This document shows, in pieces, positions 52,430-62,900 of a DNA stretch of 64,000 nucleotides. The translations under genes and the position numbers were made by a program. Numbering within the stretch: position 1 is the first letter of the stretch; each line of letters begins with the position of its first letter. Source of the stretch: Bifidobacterium canis (GTDB taxonomy: Bacteria > Actinomycetota > Actinomycetes > Actinomycetales > Bifidobacteriaceae); assembly GCF_009727065.1 (NCBI RefSeq), contig NZ_WNLP01000002.1:248001-312000 (forward strand), in the 5' to 3' direction. The notes below the pieces were generated by a model. It made no database searches. It had not been told where the DNA came from and saw only the letters and a program-made list of their open reading frames with translations.

Positions 52430-53608
52430 ATGCCTAGGCCACGTATGCCCATAGGTGAGCATGGGGTGATCTCCTTCACGGTCAATGACTGCGGAACCGT
52501 TACCGCGCACACCAACATGCGCGTCGCGAACAGTCATAGGCTGTTGCAATTGCACGCCACTGCCCAGTCGAAGGCGAAAGCGGAATTGGCTCTCAAGGCC
52601 AAGTGCGCGCGAATCAGGGACATGGGCGCTGGAACCGTGGACGCGAGCATGACACTCAACAGACTCGCTGACATGTACATGGAAGAGAAACGGAATACGC
52701 TCAGGACGGGAAGCATAGACTCCTACAAGTCGAACATCAAGAAGATCAAGAAAGGCGTTGGCAACGTGGGCGTGCAGGAAGCCACACCCATGGTGCTGCA
52801 ACGGTTCATCGACGATGTGGCTGAAGACAGCAGAAGTTCGGCGAAGACCTGCAAGAGCATACTCAGCGGAATGTTCCGCATAGCCGTGCGCAACGGAGCT
52901 CTGGCGCATAACCCGGTCTCGGAGCTCGACAGCCTTCGCAGGAAGGAAGGCGAGGAAGACAGGAAGGCGCAGGCGATACCGCTCGACAAAGTGGGCTACG
53001 TGTTCGAACGGTTGCAGGACATTCCTGCGATCGTGAGGAACGACGAAGTGGAACTGCTCAAGTTCATGTGCCTCACAGGGCTGCGCGCAAGCGAGGCGTG
53101 CGGCCTGCAATGGGATTGCGTGGACTTCGAACGTGGATACATAAGGGTGGAACGGCAGGCGGAGCGCGTGAAGGGTGAAGGTCTGAGAATAGCCCCCTAT
53201 ACGAAGACCCAATGCAGCCGCAGGCGCATACAGGTGCCGCCTGCACTCATGGACAGGCTGAAGTCGCGGCATGAACGGCAGTCTGAAGACCCCGCATTGA
53301 ACCCGCATGACCTAGTGTTCCCGCTTCCCACAGGCAATATTCGGGAAGAGAACCTGTTGAACAGGCATCTGCGGGAAGGCAGGACGAAGCTCGGTCTGCC
53401 CGGCCTGCGCATAACCTCTCATTCCTTCAGGAAGACGTGTTCCACCATTCTCGAAAGCATGGGCGCCTCGCGTCTGGCGATACGAGACCAGCTCGGCCAT
53501 GAGGATGTGGAGCTCACTGAGAACGTGTATATCGCCCGGTATGTTCATACGCAGGAAACGGCATCACAGCTGGAGGAATGGGCGGAAGATAACGGCTTCT
53601 ATCGCTAA
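52430..53608 (+). CDS. tyrosine-family site-specific integrase
   Basis: 392 residues from ATG 52430, one base after the upstream stop. A core-binding SAM-like domain (about residues 75-170) precedes the catalytic domain with Arg219 in TGLRASEACGLQW, His331 and Arg334 in HSFRK, His357 in LGHEDVE, and nucleophile Tyr367 in ENVYIA. It lies 100 bases from attR in the tRNA-Lys gene, the usual place for an integrase that uses a tRNA target. It integrates and, with the AlpA-like protein, excises the element. Confidence 0.95.
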   Translation: MPRPRMPIGEHGVISFTVNDCGTVTAHTNMRVANSHRLLQLHATAQSKAKAELALKAKCARIRDMGAGTVDASMTLNRLADMYMEEKRNTLRTGSIDSYKSNIKKIKKGVGNVGVQEATPMVLQRFIDDVAEDSRSSAKTCKSILSGMFRIAVRNGALAHNPVSELDSLRRKEGEEDRKAQAIPLDKVGYVFERLQDIPAIVRNDEVELLKFMCLTGLRASEACGLQWDCVDFERGYIRVERQAERVKGEGLRIAPYTKTQCSRRRIQVPPALMDRLKSRHERQSEDPALNPHDLVFPLPTGNIREENLLNRHLREGRTKLGLPGLRITSHSFRKTCSTILESMGASRLAIRDQLGHEDVELTENVYIARYVHTQETASQLEEWAEDNGFYR

Positions 53609-53667
53609 ATGTACTTGGTTTATACTCAGTTTTGGCCTTTTAAGGCGATGGGTGCGAAAACGAAGAA

Positions 53668-53703
53668 GAGCTCAAATCGTTGGTATACCAACGTTTTGAG
53701 CTC
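53668..53703 (-). terminator. tRNA-Lys terminator carried by the element
   Basis: GAGCTCAAATCGTTGG and CCAACGTTTTGAGCTC form a stem with a TATA loop; on the minus strand it is followed by TTCTTCGTTTT. It replaces the original copy now at 45113-45148. Confidence 0.75.
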
Positions 53704-53708
53704 TTTGG

Positions 53709-53784
53709 TGGTGCCCCCCCAGGGATTCGAACCCTGAACCCACGACTTAAAAGGACGCTGCTCTAACCGTTGAGCTAGAGGGGC
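53709..53784 (-). tRNA. tRNA-Lys (anticodon UUU)
   Basis: 76 bases including CCA. Acceptor GCCCCTC pairs with GGGGGGC (one G-U), the D-arm is GCTC/GAGC, the anticodon loop is CTTTTAA, and the T-arm is CAGGG-TTCGAAT-CCCTG. One anticodon-stem pair is a mismatch (T-T) as read. The 3' half is the attachment core shared with 45154-45184, so this is attR and the gene remains whole after integration. Confidence 0.88.
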
Positions 53785-53881
53785 AACAATCAGACATTGT
53801 ACAACGCACAGCAGAAATTGCCAAACTGTGCGCATGTTCGCATATGTCGAAATAACCATGCCGCGCAGTGAGGCGATCACC

Positions 53882-54375
53882 AATGCATGTTGTCTACTCT
53901 TTGCAGACAATATGACGATAATCCGCGGCCCGCATAGTCGTATCGTCATAGAACTTTAGACAACATGCACATAATCAGTGGTCTGTGTAGTCATGTTGTC
54001 GAAGAGCGTTAGTCAATATGGTCACGGAAGCAGGCGAATATGTTCATATTGTCAAAGAATCTTAGACAACATGTATTTGCAGGCTGCGAATGGTCAAGTT
54101 GTCGAAGTGCTCTAGACAACATGCATCTAGTGGGAGTGTACATAGCCATGTTGTCGTACGTTCCTAGACAATACGCATATTCCGAAGTTTTTGTCTGGTC
54201 GTGTTGTCGCAGAATTTTCGACAACATGACCAGAACAATGCGCACAAATGGTCGAGTTGTCGGAGAATTTGAGACGGTATGACTGAAATGCGCGCGAATA
54301 TGTTCATGTTGTCGAAGAAGTATAGACAACATGTACGTGGGTAGTGGATGAGATGGTCAAGTTGTCTATGGAGAT
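53882..54375. repeat. tandem array of CATGTTGTC...GACAACATG dyads, 50-53 bp period
   Basis: About ten units. The left arm TTGTC begins near 53890, 53943, 53996, 54049, 54099, 54151, 54204, 54257, 54309 and 54362. Best unit: CATGTTGTC, 11 variable bases, GACAACATG (54306-54334). The centre varies from unit to unit while the arms are kept. The array lies between the tRNA and the dipeptidase gene; no gene is visible in it. Confidence 0.88.
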
Positions 54376-54523
54376 ACGGCAAGTTGACCAGTGACGGGCG
54401 CGTTACGCAGGAGTCTGCACAGAGCTTGCAGAGCACACTGAACACATTGCACGCGCGGGACACATGTACGCGCCGTGCGCTGAACCTGCCGTGTGCGCGC
54501 ACGTGCGGAGTAAGTTAATAGGT

Positions 54524-56065
54524 ATGTCTTGTACAACGTTATTGGTCGGCAAATCTGCAAGTTATGACGGCTCGACGATCGTCGCACGTAATGATGACTC
54601 GGGCAGCGGCAAATATGATCCGAAGAAATTCGTGGCGGTGAAGCCAGAGGATCAGCCGCGGCACTACAAGAGCGTGATCAGTCACATGGAGCTCGATCTG
54701 CCGGAGGACCCGTGCCTCTACAGCATCGTGCCGAACGTGCTGCCGAACCGCGGAGTGCTCGCCGAAGCGGGCGTCAATGAATACAACGTGGCGATGAGCG
54801 CAACGGAGACCATCGCCGTGAACTCGCGCGTGCTCGCAGCAGATCCGCTCGTCAAGTTGCAGCCCGCGGAAAACGGTCACGAGGAGATTCCGGGCGGACT
54901 CGGCGAAGAGGATATCATCACGCTCGTGCTGCCGTACATCAAGAACGCGCGCGAAGGCGTTGCGCGACTCGGCGAACTGCTGGAAAACTACGGCACGTAT
55001 GAGTCGAACGGCATCATCGTCAGCGATGTGAACGAAATTTGGTACGTCGAGACGATCGGCGGGCACCACTGGATCGCGCGCCGCGTGCCAGATGACTGCT
55101 ATGCGGCGATTCCCAATCAGCTCGGCATCGACGCGCTCGATCTCGACGACGCGTTCAGTGAGCGCCGCATGAACATGTGCAGCGCCGATCTGCTCGATTT
55201 CATCAACGCGAACCACCTCGACCGCACAATGCCGACGCTGGAGCGCGACGAAGTTGAGCTGAACCCGCGCATTGTGTTCGGCACGGCGACTACGAAAGAC
55301 GCGATCTACAACACTCCGCGTGCGTGGTACATGCAGCGCTACCTCAACCCGAGCGAAGACTGGGACTCGCCGAACGCGAAGTATCGCCCGGATTCGCAGG
55401 ACATTCCGTGGGTGCGCGAGCCGGAGAGCAAGGTGACGATCGAAGACGTCGCTTTTCTGATGGGCTCGCATTTCCAGGGCACGCCGTATGACCCGTACGG
55501 CACGACCGGCACTGCGGAAAGCCGCCACCGTTACCGCCCGATCGGTGTGAACCGCACCGGGCAGATGGTGTGCATGCAGATCCGCCCGTATGCTGCGCCG
55601 GCGTTCCGCTCGATCATGTGGATTTCCTACGGTTCCGGCGCATTCACCACGCCGGCGCCGTTCTACGCGAACGTCACCGATACGCCGGCGTACCTGCGCG
55701 ACACCGACGGCACGAACGCGTCCACCGACTCGCTCTATTGGACGAACCGTATGCTTGCGGTGATGGCTGACGCGCATTACTACGACACTGACGGCGAGGT
55801 CGAGCAGTACGTGGAGGATGTGCAGGCGCACGGTCACGCGATCATCGCGCACACCGACGCCTCGATCCGCGACGATGCCGACGCGCTCGCCGACGACTCC
55901 GCACATGAAGGGCTCAAGGCGATTCGCTTGGAACTGCAGACGGCGAACGACGCGATGGCCGAATGGCTGCGCGCACGCACGCAGAAGCTGCTCAACCAAG
56001 TGCTCTACACGACGAGCAACTTGATGAGCAATTCGTTCAAGATGAGCGATCACTGGATGAACTGA
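54524..56065 (+). CDS. C69-family dipeptidase (PepD type)
   Basis: Cytosolic N-terminal-nucleophile dipeptidase, 513 residues. Start ATG 54524 gives MSCTTLLVGKSASYDGSTIV; the Cys after the first two residues is the catalytic nucleophile of this family. The following ARNDDSG and the central EIWYVETIGGHHWIARRVPD are typical. Family members are broad-specificity dipeptidases of lactic acid bacteria and bifidobacteria. Single gene. Confidence 0.94.
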   Translation: MSCTTLLVGKSASYDGSTIVARNDDSGSGKYDPKKFVAVKPEDQPRHYKSVISHMELDLPEDPCLYSIVPNVLPNRGVLAEAGVNEYNVAMSATETIAVNSRVLAADPLVKLQPAENGHEEIPGGLGEEDIITLVLPYIKNAREGVARLGELLENYGTYESNGIIVSDVNEIWYVETIGGHHWIARRVPDDCYAAIPNQLGIDALDLDDAFSERRMNMCSADLLDFINANHLDRTMPTLERDEVELNPRIVFGTATTKDAIYNTPRAWYMQRYLNPSEDWDSPNAKYRPDSQDIPWVREPESKVTIEDVAFLMGSHFQGTPYDPYGTTGTAESRHRYRPIGVNRTGQMVCMQIRPYAAPAFRSIMWISYGSGAFTTPAPFYANVTDTPAYLRDTDGTNASTDSLYWTNRMLAVMADAHYYDTDGEVEQYVEDVQAHGHAIIAHTDASIRDDADALADDSAHEGLKAIRLELQTANDAMAEWLRARTQKLLNQVLYTTSNLMSNSFKMSDHWMN

Positions 56066-56132
56066 GTGGCGCGCGCTGCAACGCTATGCGGCATATTCAG
56101 CTAGACATAGCGAGCTATCGGCGCGCATTGCG

Positions 56133-56181
56133 ATGTGAGTGACCCATATATGTGAGTGACACATATATGGGTCACTCACAT
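56133..56181. repeat. perfect 22-bp inverted repeat with 5-base loop
   Basis: ATGTGAGTGACCCATATATG plus TG (56133-56154) is exactly complementary to 56160-56181, loop AGTGA. It lies about 70 bases after the dipeptidase stop and has no T-run. Hairpin terminator, protein target or recombination site are all possible. Confidence 0.75.
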
Positions 56182-56218
56182 AACGGTGATTGCACGCCGA
56201 ATGATGGTGTGTGAGCGT

Positions 56219-56336
56219 ATCTCGCTTACGAGGAGACATTACTGAGCATATCCGCGTGTATCGGTGACGGCATTTCAACGATTTGAGGCGATTGTACTTG
56301 CCGAATCGGCCGATAATGTCTCCTCGTAAGCGAGAT
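56219..56336. mobile_element. MITE-like element, family B, copy 2
   Basis: 118 bp with perfect 23-base terminal inverted repeats (ATCTCGCTTACGAGGAGACA plus TTA, and the complement at 56314-56336). Interior without a gene, sharing TTTCAACG with the older copy at 18351. The perfect ends suggest a recent arrival. Confidence 0.75.
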
Positions 56337-56365
56337 GCTCTGCACCGGCACTTGAAGCAACCGCA

Positions 56366-57148
56366 TCAGTCGGCTGATGATTCAGGCTCTCCGGCGGATT
56401 CCTCGGCAGGCTTGGTGTTCTCGGCGCTCTCATCCGGTGAGTCTGCCGAGCTACCGGCAGACTCGGTAAGTTCCTTGGCTTCCTTCTTCTCCTCTTTTTC
56501 GCGCGCCTTCTTCGCCTTCGCGCCCTCAAAGCGCAGTTCCGGCTTGGCTTCCATGCCTCGCAAGCCGTTCCACGCGAGGTTGACGATGAGCGCGGCCAGC
56601 TGCTCTTTGCTCAGCTTGCGCTGATCCGCCCAGTATTGGCCGGTGTAGACCGTCATGCCCACGAGCATCTGCGCATAATACGGCGCGTTCTTCGACGGCA
56701 GCTTCTGCCTCTTGAACCATTCCTCGAGGATTTCCCCGACGCGCGTAGACACATCGCCGAGCAGTGACGAGAACGAGCTTGTGGGGTCTGTGGTCGGGGA
56801 GTCTCGCACGAGCACTTGGAACCCCTCGGCGTTCTCTTCGATATAAGTGAGCAATGCGAGCGTGGTGCGTTCCACGATTTGCCGCGGATGCACGTCGTGG
56901 TCAGACAGCGCGGCGAGCAACGTTTCGTTGAGCGTGCGCATCTCGCGGTCGACGACGACCGCGTAGAGCCCTTCCTTACCGCCGAAATGCTCGTAGACGA
57001 TTGGCTTGCTGACTTTGGCGGTCGCGGCGATTTCCTCGACGCTCACCGCTTCAAAACCTTTGGAGGCGAAGAGGGAACGACCGATTCTAATGAGTTGTTC
57101 TCGACGCTGATATGAAGACATTCTCGACGCATTAGCCATATTCTCCAT
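56366..57148 (-). CDS. TetR-family regulator with acidic C-terminal tail
   Basis: 260 residues. The helix-turn-helix is VEEIAATAKVSKPIVYEHFGGKEGLY. After a normal ligand domain the protein carries a Lys/Glu-rich helix (EGAKAKKAREKEEKKEAKEL) and a Ser/Glu/Asp-rich tail, unusual for TetR proteins. It is divergent from ftsY with about 50 bases between. Target unknown. Confidence 0.9.
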   Translation of the reverse strand: MENMANASRMSSYQRREQLIRIGRSLFASKGFEAVSVEEIAATAKVSKPIVYEHFGGKEGLYAVVVDREMRTLNETLLAALSDHDVHPRQIVERTTLALLTYIEENAEGFQVLVRDSPTTDPTSSFSSLLGDVSTRVGEILEEWFKRQKLPSKNAPYYAQMLVGMTVYTGQYWADQRKLSKEQLAALIVNLAWNGLRGMEAKPELRFEGAKAKKAREKEEKKEAKELTESAGSSADSPDESAENTKPAEESAGEPESSAD

Positions 57149-57200
57149 TGTCTCACGAGGGCTGACGCTTCTGCTCTAACCTGTGAACTACCCTGAAAGC

Positions 57201-58541
57201 ATGGATACGAATATGGTATACGGCATTATTGTCGTCATAGTGATCGCCGCGCTGCTGGTTCTCGGCGGCATTTGGATGGATCGCTCACGCAAGAAGAATA
57301 TTGAGAGGCTGGAGCACGCCTCGAACGCCAAGGAAGAGGCTGCGAAGGCGAAGGCCGACGCACGCTTGGAAGCCGAACGCAAGGCTGAAGCTGCCAAACG
57401 CTCGAACGAAGAGGCGATCGAGGCTCAAGCGCCGATAACCGCCGAAGAGCTCAAACACGAGGAACAGCAGAGGTTGGCGGAAAATCCGCCGAAGCTCGCT
57501 GAACCGGAAGAAGTGCCCGGCGAAGCGGCACCTGAAGCCGATTCCGTGGTTGAAGACCTCAACGTGGTTGTGGAAGAGCCCACTCCTGTTGCTGAAACGA
57601 TCGAAAAGCCTGCCGGCGAGAAGACCCGCCTGCAACGGCTGCGCGAACGCCTGAGCAAGTCGAGCAACCCGTTCGGCAAAGCGCTGTTCAACATTCTGGC
57701 CAAAGACAACCTCTCGGAAGCCGATTGGGAAGACGTTGAAGACACGCTGCTGCTCGCCGACGTCGGTGCGGAAGCCTCGGAACAGTTGGTCGACAAGCTG
57801 CGCACCGACGCGCGCGTGACCGGCGAGAACGACCCGGCACAGCTCAAGGATGCGCTGCGCTCCGAACTGCTCAACCTCGTGGGCACCGACATGGATCGCC
57901 GTCTTGAGGCGAACAAGCCCGATGCCACGAAGCCCAGCGTCATCATCATGGTGGGCGTCAACGGCACAGGCAAAACGACCACGGCCGGCAAACTCGCCCG
58001 CCTGTTCGTCTCCGAGAACAAGTCGGTTATGCTCGGCGCAGCCGACACATTCCGTGCCGCCGCAGCAGACCAGCTCGAAACCTGGGGCGCGAAGGTGGAT
58101 GTTCCGGTTGTGCGCTCCGACCGCGAAGGCGCCGATCCCGCTTCCGTCGCATTCGAAGCCAGCGAGAAAGCCAAGGAAAACGGCGTTGACGTGCTCATCA
58201 TCGACACGGCAGGCCGTTTGCAGAACAAGGCGAATCTGATGGACGAGCTCGGTAAGATCCGTCGCGTCACCGAGAAGAACCTCCCAGTCTCCGAAGTGCT
58301 GCTGGTGCTCGATGCGACCACCGGGCAGAACGGCATGACCCAAGCCAAGGTGTTCGCCGAAGCGATCGGCATCACCGGCGTCGTGCTCACCAAGCTCGAC
58401 GGCTCGGCGAAGGGCGGCATCGTCATCTCGGTGCAGAAGGAGCTCGGCGTGCCGGTCAAACTCGTCGGCGTCGGCGAAGGCCCCGACGATCTGGCGCCGT
58501 TCGACCCCGAATCCTTCGTGGACGGCATCCTCGGCGACTGA
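57201..58541 (+). CDS. ftsY: signal recognition particle receptor FtsY
   Basis: 446 residues from ATG 57201 (GAAAG upstream). Binds SRP and delivers ribosomes to the Sec translocon at the membrane. An N-terminal membrane helix (VYGIIVVIVIAALLVLGGIW), as in actinobacteria, is followed by a Glu/Ala-rich acidic A domain (about 25-150), then the NG GTPase: GVNGTGKTTTAGKLA, DTFRAAAADQL, DTAGRLQNKANLMDEL, TKLDGSAKGG. Followed by a good terminator. Confidence 0.96.
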   Translation: MDTNMVYGIIVVIVIAALLVLGGIWMDRSRKKNIERLEHASNAKEEAAKAKADARLEAERKAEAAKRSNEEAIEAQAPITAEELKHEEQQRLAENPPKLAEPEEVPGEAAPEADSVVEDLNVVVEEPTPVAETIEKPAGEKTRLQRLRERLSKSSNPFGKALFNILAKDNLSEADWEDVEDTLLLADVGAEASEQLVDKLRTDARVTGENDPAQLKDALRSELLNLVGTDMDRRLEANKPDATKPSVIIMVGVNGTGKTTTAGKLARLFVSENKSVMLGAADTFRAAAADQLETWGAKVDVPVVRSDREGADPASVAFEASEKAKENGVDVLIIDTAGRLQNKANLMDELGKIRRVTEKNLPVSEVLLVLDATTGQNGMTQAKVFAEAIGITGVVLTKLDGSAKGGIVISVQKELGVPVKLVGVGEGPDDLAPFDPESFVDGILGD

Positions 58542-58567
58542 GATCTCAGCATCTCACTGCGCAATCT

Positions 58568-58606
58568 GCTGCCGAATAATATGAATTATTGTTCGGCAGC
58601 ATTTTG
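58568..58606 (+). terminator. intrinsic terminator after ftsY
   Basis: GCTGCCGAATAAT pairs with ATTATTGTTCGGCAGC (one bulge), then ATTTTG. The gap from here to amtB (58607-58911) holds only the amtB leader. Confidence 0.8.
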
Positions 58607-58752
58607 TATTGACGAAACCTAGTGTTTACAGACAATAATCTGAAATATTTCTTCGCAGGTTTGGCTTTGAAAATCGCATGCTAAGGTAGCACGGCGGAAC
58701 TGCCAAGCCACACATCAGCGAACCGGAGCAGTTCGCGCAGACGCAAGAAAAG

Positions 58753-58778
58753 GTTACACGCTCGTAATCGGCCGTAAC
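58753..58778 (+). promoter_or_regulatory. GlnR-box-like repeats upstream of amtB
   Basis: Three spaced GTTAC/GTAAT/GTAAC motifs (58753, 58764, 58774) resemble the GTnAC-spaced boxes bound by actinobacterial GlnR. The third spacing is one base short of the usual six. Its position 130 bases before amtB suits nitrogen control, but this is inference. Confidence 0.35.
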
Positions 58779-58911
58779 TTTTTCAAAACTCGGCGGGCGT
58801 TCCATAACAACTGTCAGCTCGCGAACGCGGGCGAGAAACCGAACTCGTTCGAGCAGCACAGCAGCCGAACGAGAACGAACACAAAAGAGAAAGACAAGAG
58901 AGGGGTGGCAC

Positions 58912-60547
<1,636 letters not shown>

Positions 60548-60666
60548 CCGATTGAAGTCCCCGCTCGCGCTTTGCCATGTGCTCTGCGCAGCGGGGACTT
60601 CGCATATGCGCGACCAATATATATATGAGTCATGTGCGGCAGCCGTGCGAGAGAAATGAGTAGTGT

Positions 60667-62526
60667 ATGCCAATCACCACATTGAAACAGCAGTTTCTCG
60701 AGCTCAGTCAGCCCGACACAGACGGCATCTACCGCGACGGCGCAGCAAAGCGCGCGGCTCGCACCGAGCTGGCGATGCGCGAACTCGCGCAACTATGGCA
60801 TGATGCAGAGGTTGCCGTCTCATTCGAGATTCCGCATACCGGAATCGGACTCGCGGCGGTAGGATCTCTCGCGCGCGGGCAAATCGGCCCGTCTTCCGAC
60901 TTGGATCTCGTGCTGATAACCGACGATCACGCGCCGCTTACAGACACGCAACTCGTTGAGTTCGCGAATCATCTGTGGTATCCGCTCTGGGACAGCGGGC
61001 TCGATCTCGACCACTCGGTGCGCACGCGTTCACAATGTGAGTCGGTGACTGATCACGATCTGCCCGCCGCAATGGGCTGGCTCGATGTGCGGCCAGTCGC
61101 CGGAGACGCAGCGCTCATCACATCTACAGCCACATCGATTCTGGAACGCTGGCGCAAAGCCGCGCGTAAGCGTCTGCCTGAGTTGCTCGAATCCGCAGCC
61201 GTTCGCTTGCAACGCTTCGATCGCGTCTCGTCGGTCAATCAGCCCGATATCAAAGAGTCGCGCGGCGGACTGCGCGACACCGTGCTGCTGTCTGCGCTTT
61301 CGGCGTCGTGGCTCGCCGACCGTCCGCACGGCAGATATGATCGCGCCGTTGAGAAACTGCTCGACGTGCGCGACGCCATTCATCTCGTGGCTCGCAAAGA
61401 CACGAATCGCCTGCTCTCGCAATACCAGCCGCAGGTCGCCGCAATGCTCGGGCTCGCCGACCCGACGCTGCCGGAGAAGGAGCGCGCGGCGAAATCAATC
61501 GATGATTTGCAGACGCTGCTCGCCAGTGTGAGCCGCACGATCGCGTTTTCGCTGGACTCCACGGCGTCACGCGCGCAACGCACACTGCGGCACGAGAAAC
61601 CGCGGTTCTCGTTCTTCCAGATCTTGCAACCGCGCGCGGGCGGCAAACGCGAAGCGCCGAAATTCGAAATCGTGGCGAACGGCGTCGCCGTGCACGAAGG
61701 TGAGATAGTGCTCGCGCCGGAGGCAGACGCGCGCGCTGACACCGCGCTGCCGCTGCGCGTTGCGGCGGCAGCTGGTGAGCGCGGTCTGCCGATCAACACA
61801 TCGACGCTGACGAATCTGCGCCGCGCGCCACTTCGAGATAACGCGTGGACTGCGGAATCCCGCGCGTTGTTCGTGCGACTGCTTGCGTCGGGCAGTAATC
61901 TGCCGCAAGTGTGGGAAGAGCTTGATTTTGTTGGGATTCCAGGGCGTCTGATGCCGGAGTGGGACGCGATTCGCAACCGGCCGAGCGCGTCCGCCGCACA
62001 CAGATACACAATCGACCGCCACATGCTCGAAGTGACGAGTCAGTTGACACGCGAGCGGCCGAAACTGAGTAATTCCGCGGAAACTGGCGGCGAGCTCGAT
62101 GACGCGCACTACACCGCGCTGCTGCTCGCCGGCATTCTGCACGACATCGGCAAGCGCCCCGGCGTCACCGATCACGCGAAAGAAGGTGCGCGGCATGCGG
62201 CCGCCATTGTGAAGCGCATGGGATTCGACGCGCAGACAGTCGATTGGGTGCGCCTGCTCGTGCGCGAACACCTCACGTTGTCGGATTTCGCGGCGACGCG
62301 CAATCCGAACGATCCAGCGGTGGGCGCGGAGCTCGCCGCGCGCGTGAACCACGATCCGCTGCTGCTCGACATGCTGTTCGCGCTGACGAAGGCCGACATG
62401 TCGTCGCTTGGCGCAACTTCGGGCGAAACGATTTCCAACACCGTGGGCTGGAGCAAGTGGCGCGCGCAGCTCGTCACGACGATGGCTGCCACCGCGCGCT
62501 ACCATCTTCCAGTCGCTGCAATCTGA
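60667..62526 (+). CDS. glnD: PII uridylyl/adenylyltransferase, short form
   Basis: Modifies and demodifies PII according to nitrogen state. 619 residues, against about 890 in E. coli. Nucleotidyltransferase motif GSLARGQIGPSSDLDLVLIT (Asp-x-Asp) near residues 65-85; HD hydrolase domain with LLAGILHDIGKRPGVTDHA and VREHLTLSDFA near 490-540. The protein stops soon after the HD domain, so the two C-terminal ACT glutamine sensors are absent. Third gene of amtB-glnB-glnD, with a 120-base gap after glnB. Confidence 0.9.
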   Translation: MPITTLKQQFLELSQPDTDGIYRDGAAKRAARTELAMRELAQLWHDAEVAVSFEIPHTGIGLAAVGSLARGQIGPSSDLDLVLITDDHAPLTDTQLVEFANHLWYPLWDSGLDLDHSVRTRSQCESVTDHDLPAAMGWLDVRPVAGDAALITSTATSILERWRKAARKRLPELLESAAVRLQRFDRVSSVNQPDIKESRGGLRDTVLLSALSASWLADRPHGRYDRAVEKLLDVRDAIHLVARKDTNRLLSQYQPQVAAMLGLADPTLPEKERAAKSIDDLQTLLASVSRTIAFSLDSTASRAQRTLRHEKPRFSFFQILQPRAGGKREAPKFEIVANGVAVHEGEIVLAPEADARADTALPLRVAAAAGERGLPINTSTLTNLRRAPLRDNAWTAESRALFVRLLASGSNLPQVWEELDFVGIPGRLMPEWDAIRNRPSASAAHRYTIDRHMLEVTSQLTRERPKLSNSAETGGELDDAHYTALLLAGILHDIGKRPGVTDHAKEGARHAAAIVKRMGFDAQTVDWVRLLVREHLTLSDFAATRNPNDPAVGAELAARVNHDPLLLDMLFALTKADMSSLGATSGETISNTVGWSKWRAQLVTTMAATARYHLPVAAI

Positions 62527-62631
62527 TGCCACCTTGCGACCATATATATTGGCCGCACAATACTCTCCAAATGTCTCGTATATAGTTTGGTCGGAAAAAG
62601 GGGAGAGCTGTCCACACGCGCGCACAGAGAT

Positions 62632-62771
62632 TGTGCACAACATACAGGGTTTTCCACATAGTTATCCCCAGAATGTGCATAACTTAGCATTTTGTGGATA
62701 ACTTTCAGTGAGTTATCCACCGGAGATGGTGCATAAATAATCAAATATTATTCACAGTGATATGTGCATAA
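62632..62771. repeat. cluster of DnaA-box-like 9-mers
   Basis: Four matches to TTATNCACA on either strand: 62674-62682, 62693-62701 (exact TTATCCACA complement), 62748-62756, 62763-62771. Near-matches at 62632, 62650 (TTTTCCACA), 62662 (TTATCCCCA), 62713 (TTATCCACC) and 62729. An AT-rich stretch lies between 62733 and 62755 and again after 62780. No dnaA or dnaN is nearby, so this is not the usual oriC context. A DnaA titration or regulatory site is possible. Confidence 0.7.
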
Positions 62772-62900
62772 CAAGCGTCGTTGCCTAAAAGAACTGAAAT
62801 AAGAGGCAATGATCACAGCACAGACTTAGTATGATGATTAAATAAATAGAGTTGTGCGAGATGATGCTGCACAAAACACATTGCACAGAATGGAGGACGC

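Noticed and set aside
62632-62771. Annotating the DnaA-box cluster as oriC
   Set aside because: No dnaA, dnaN, rpmH or parAB genes nearby, and skew cannot be measured from 64 kb. Kept only as a box cluster.
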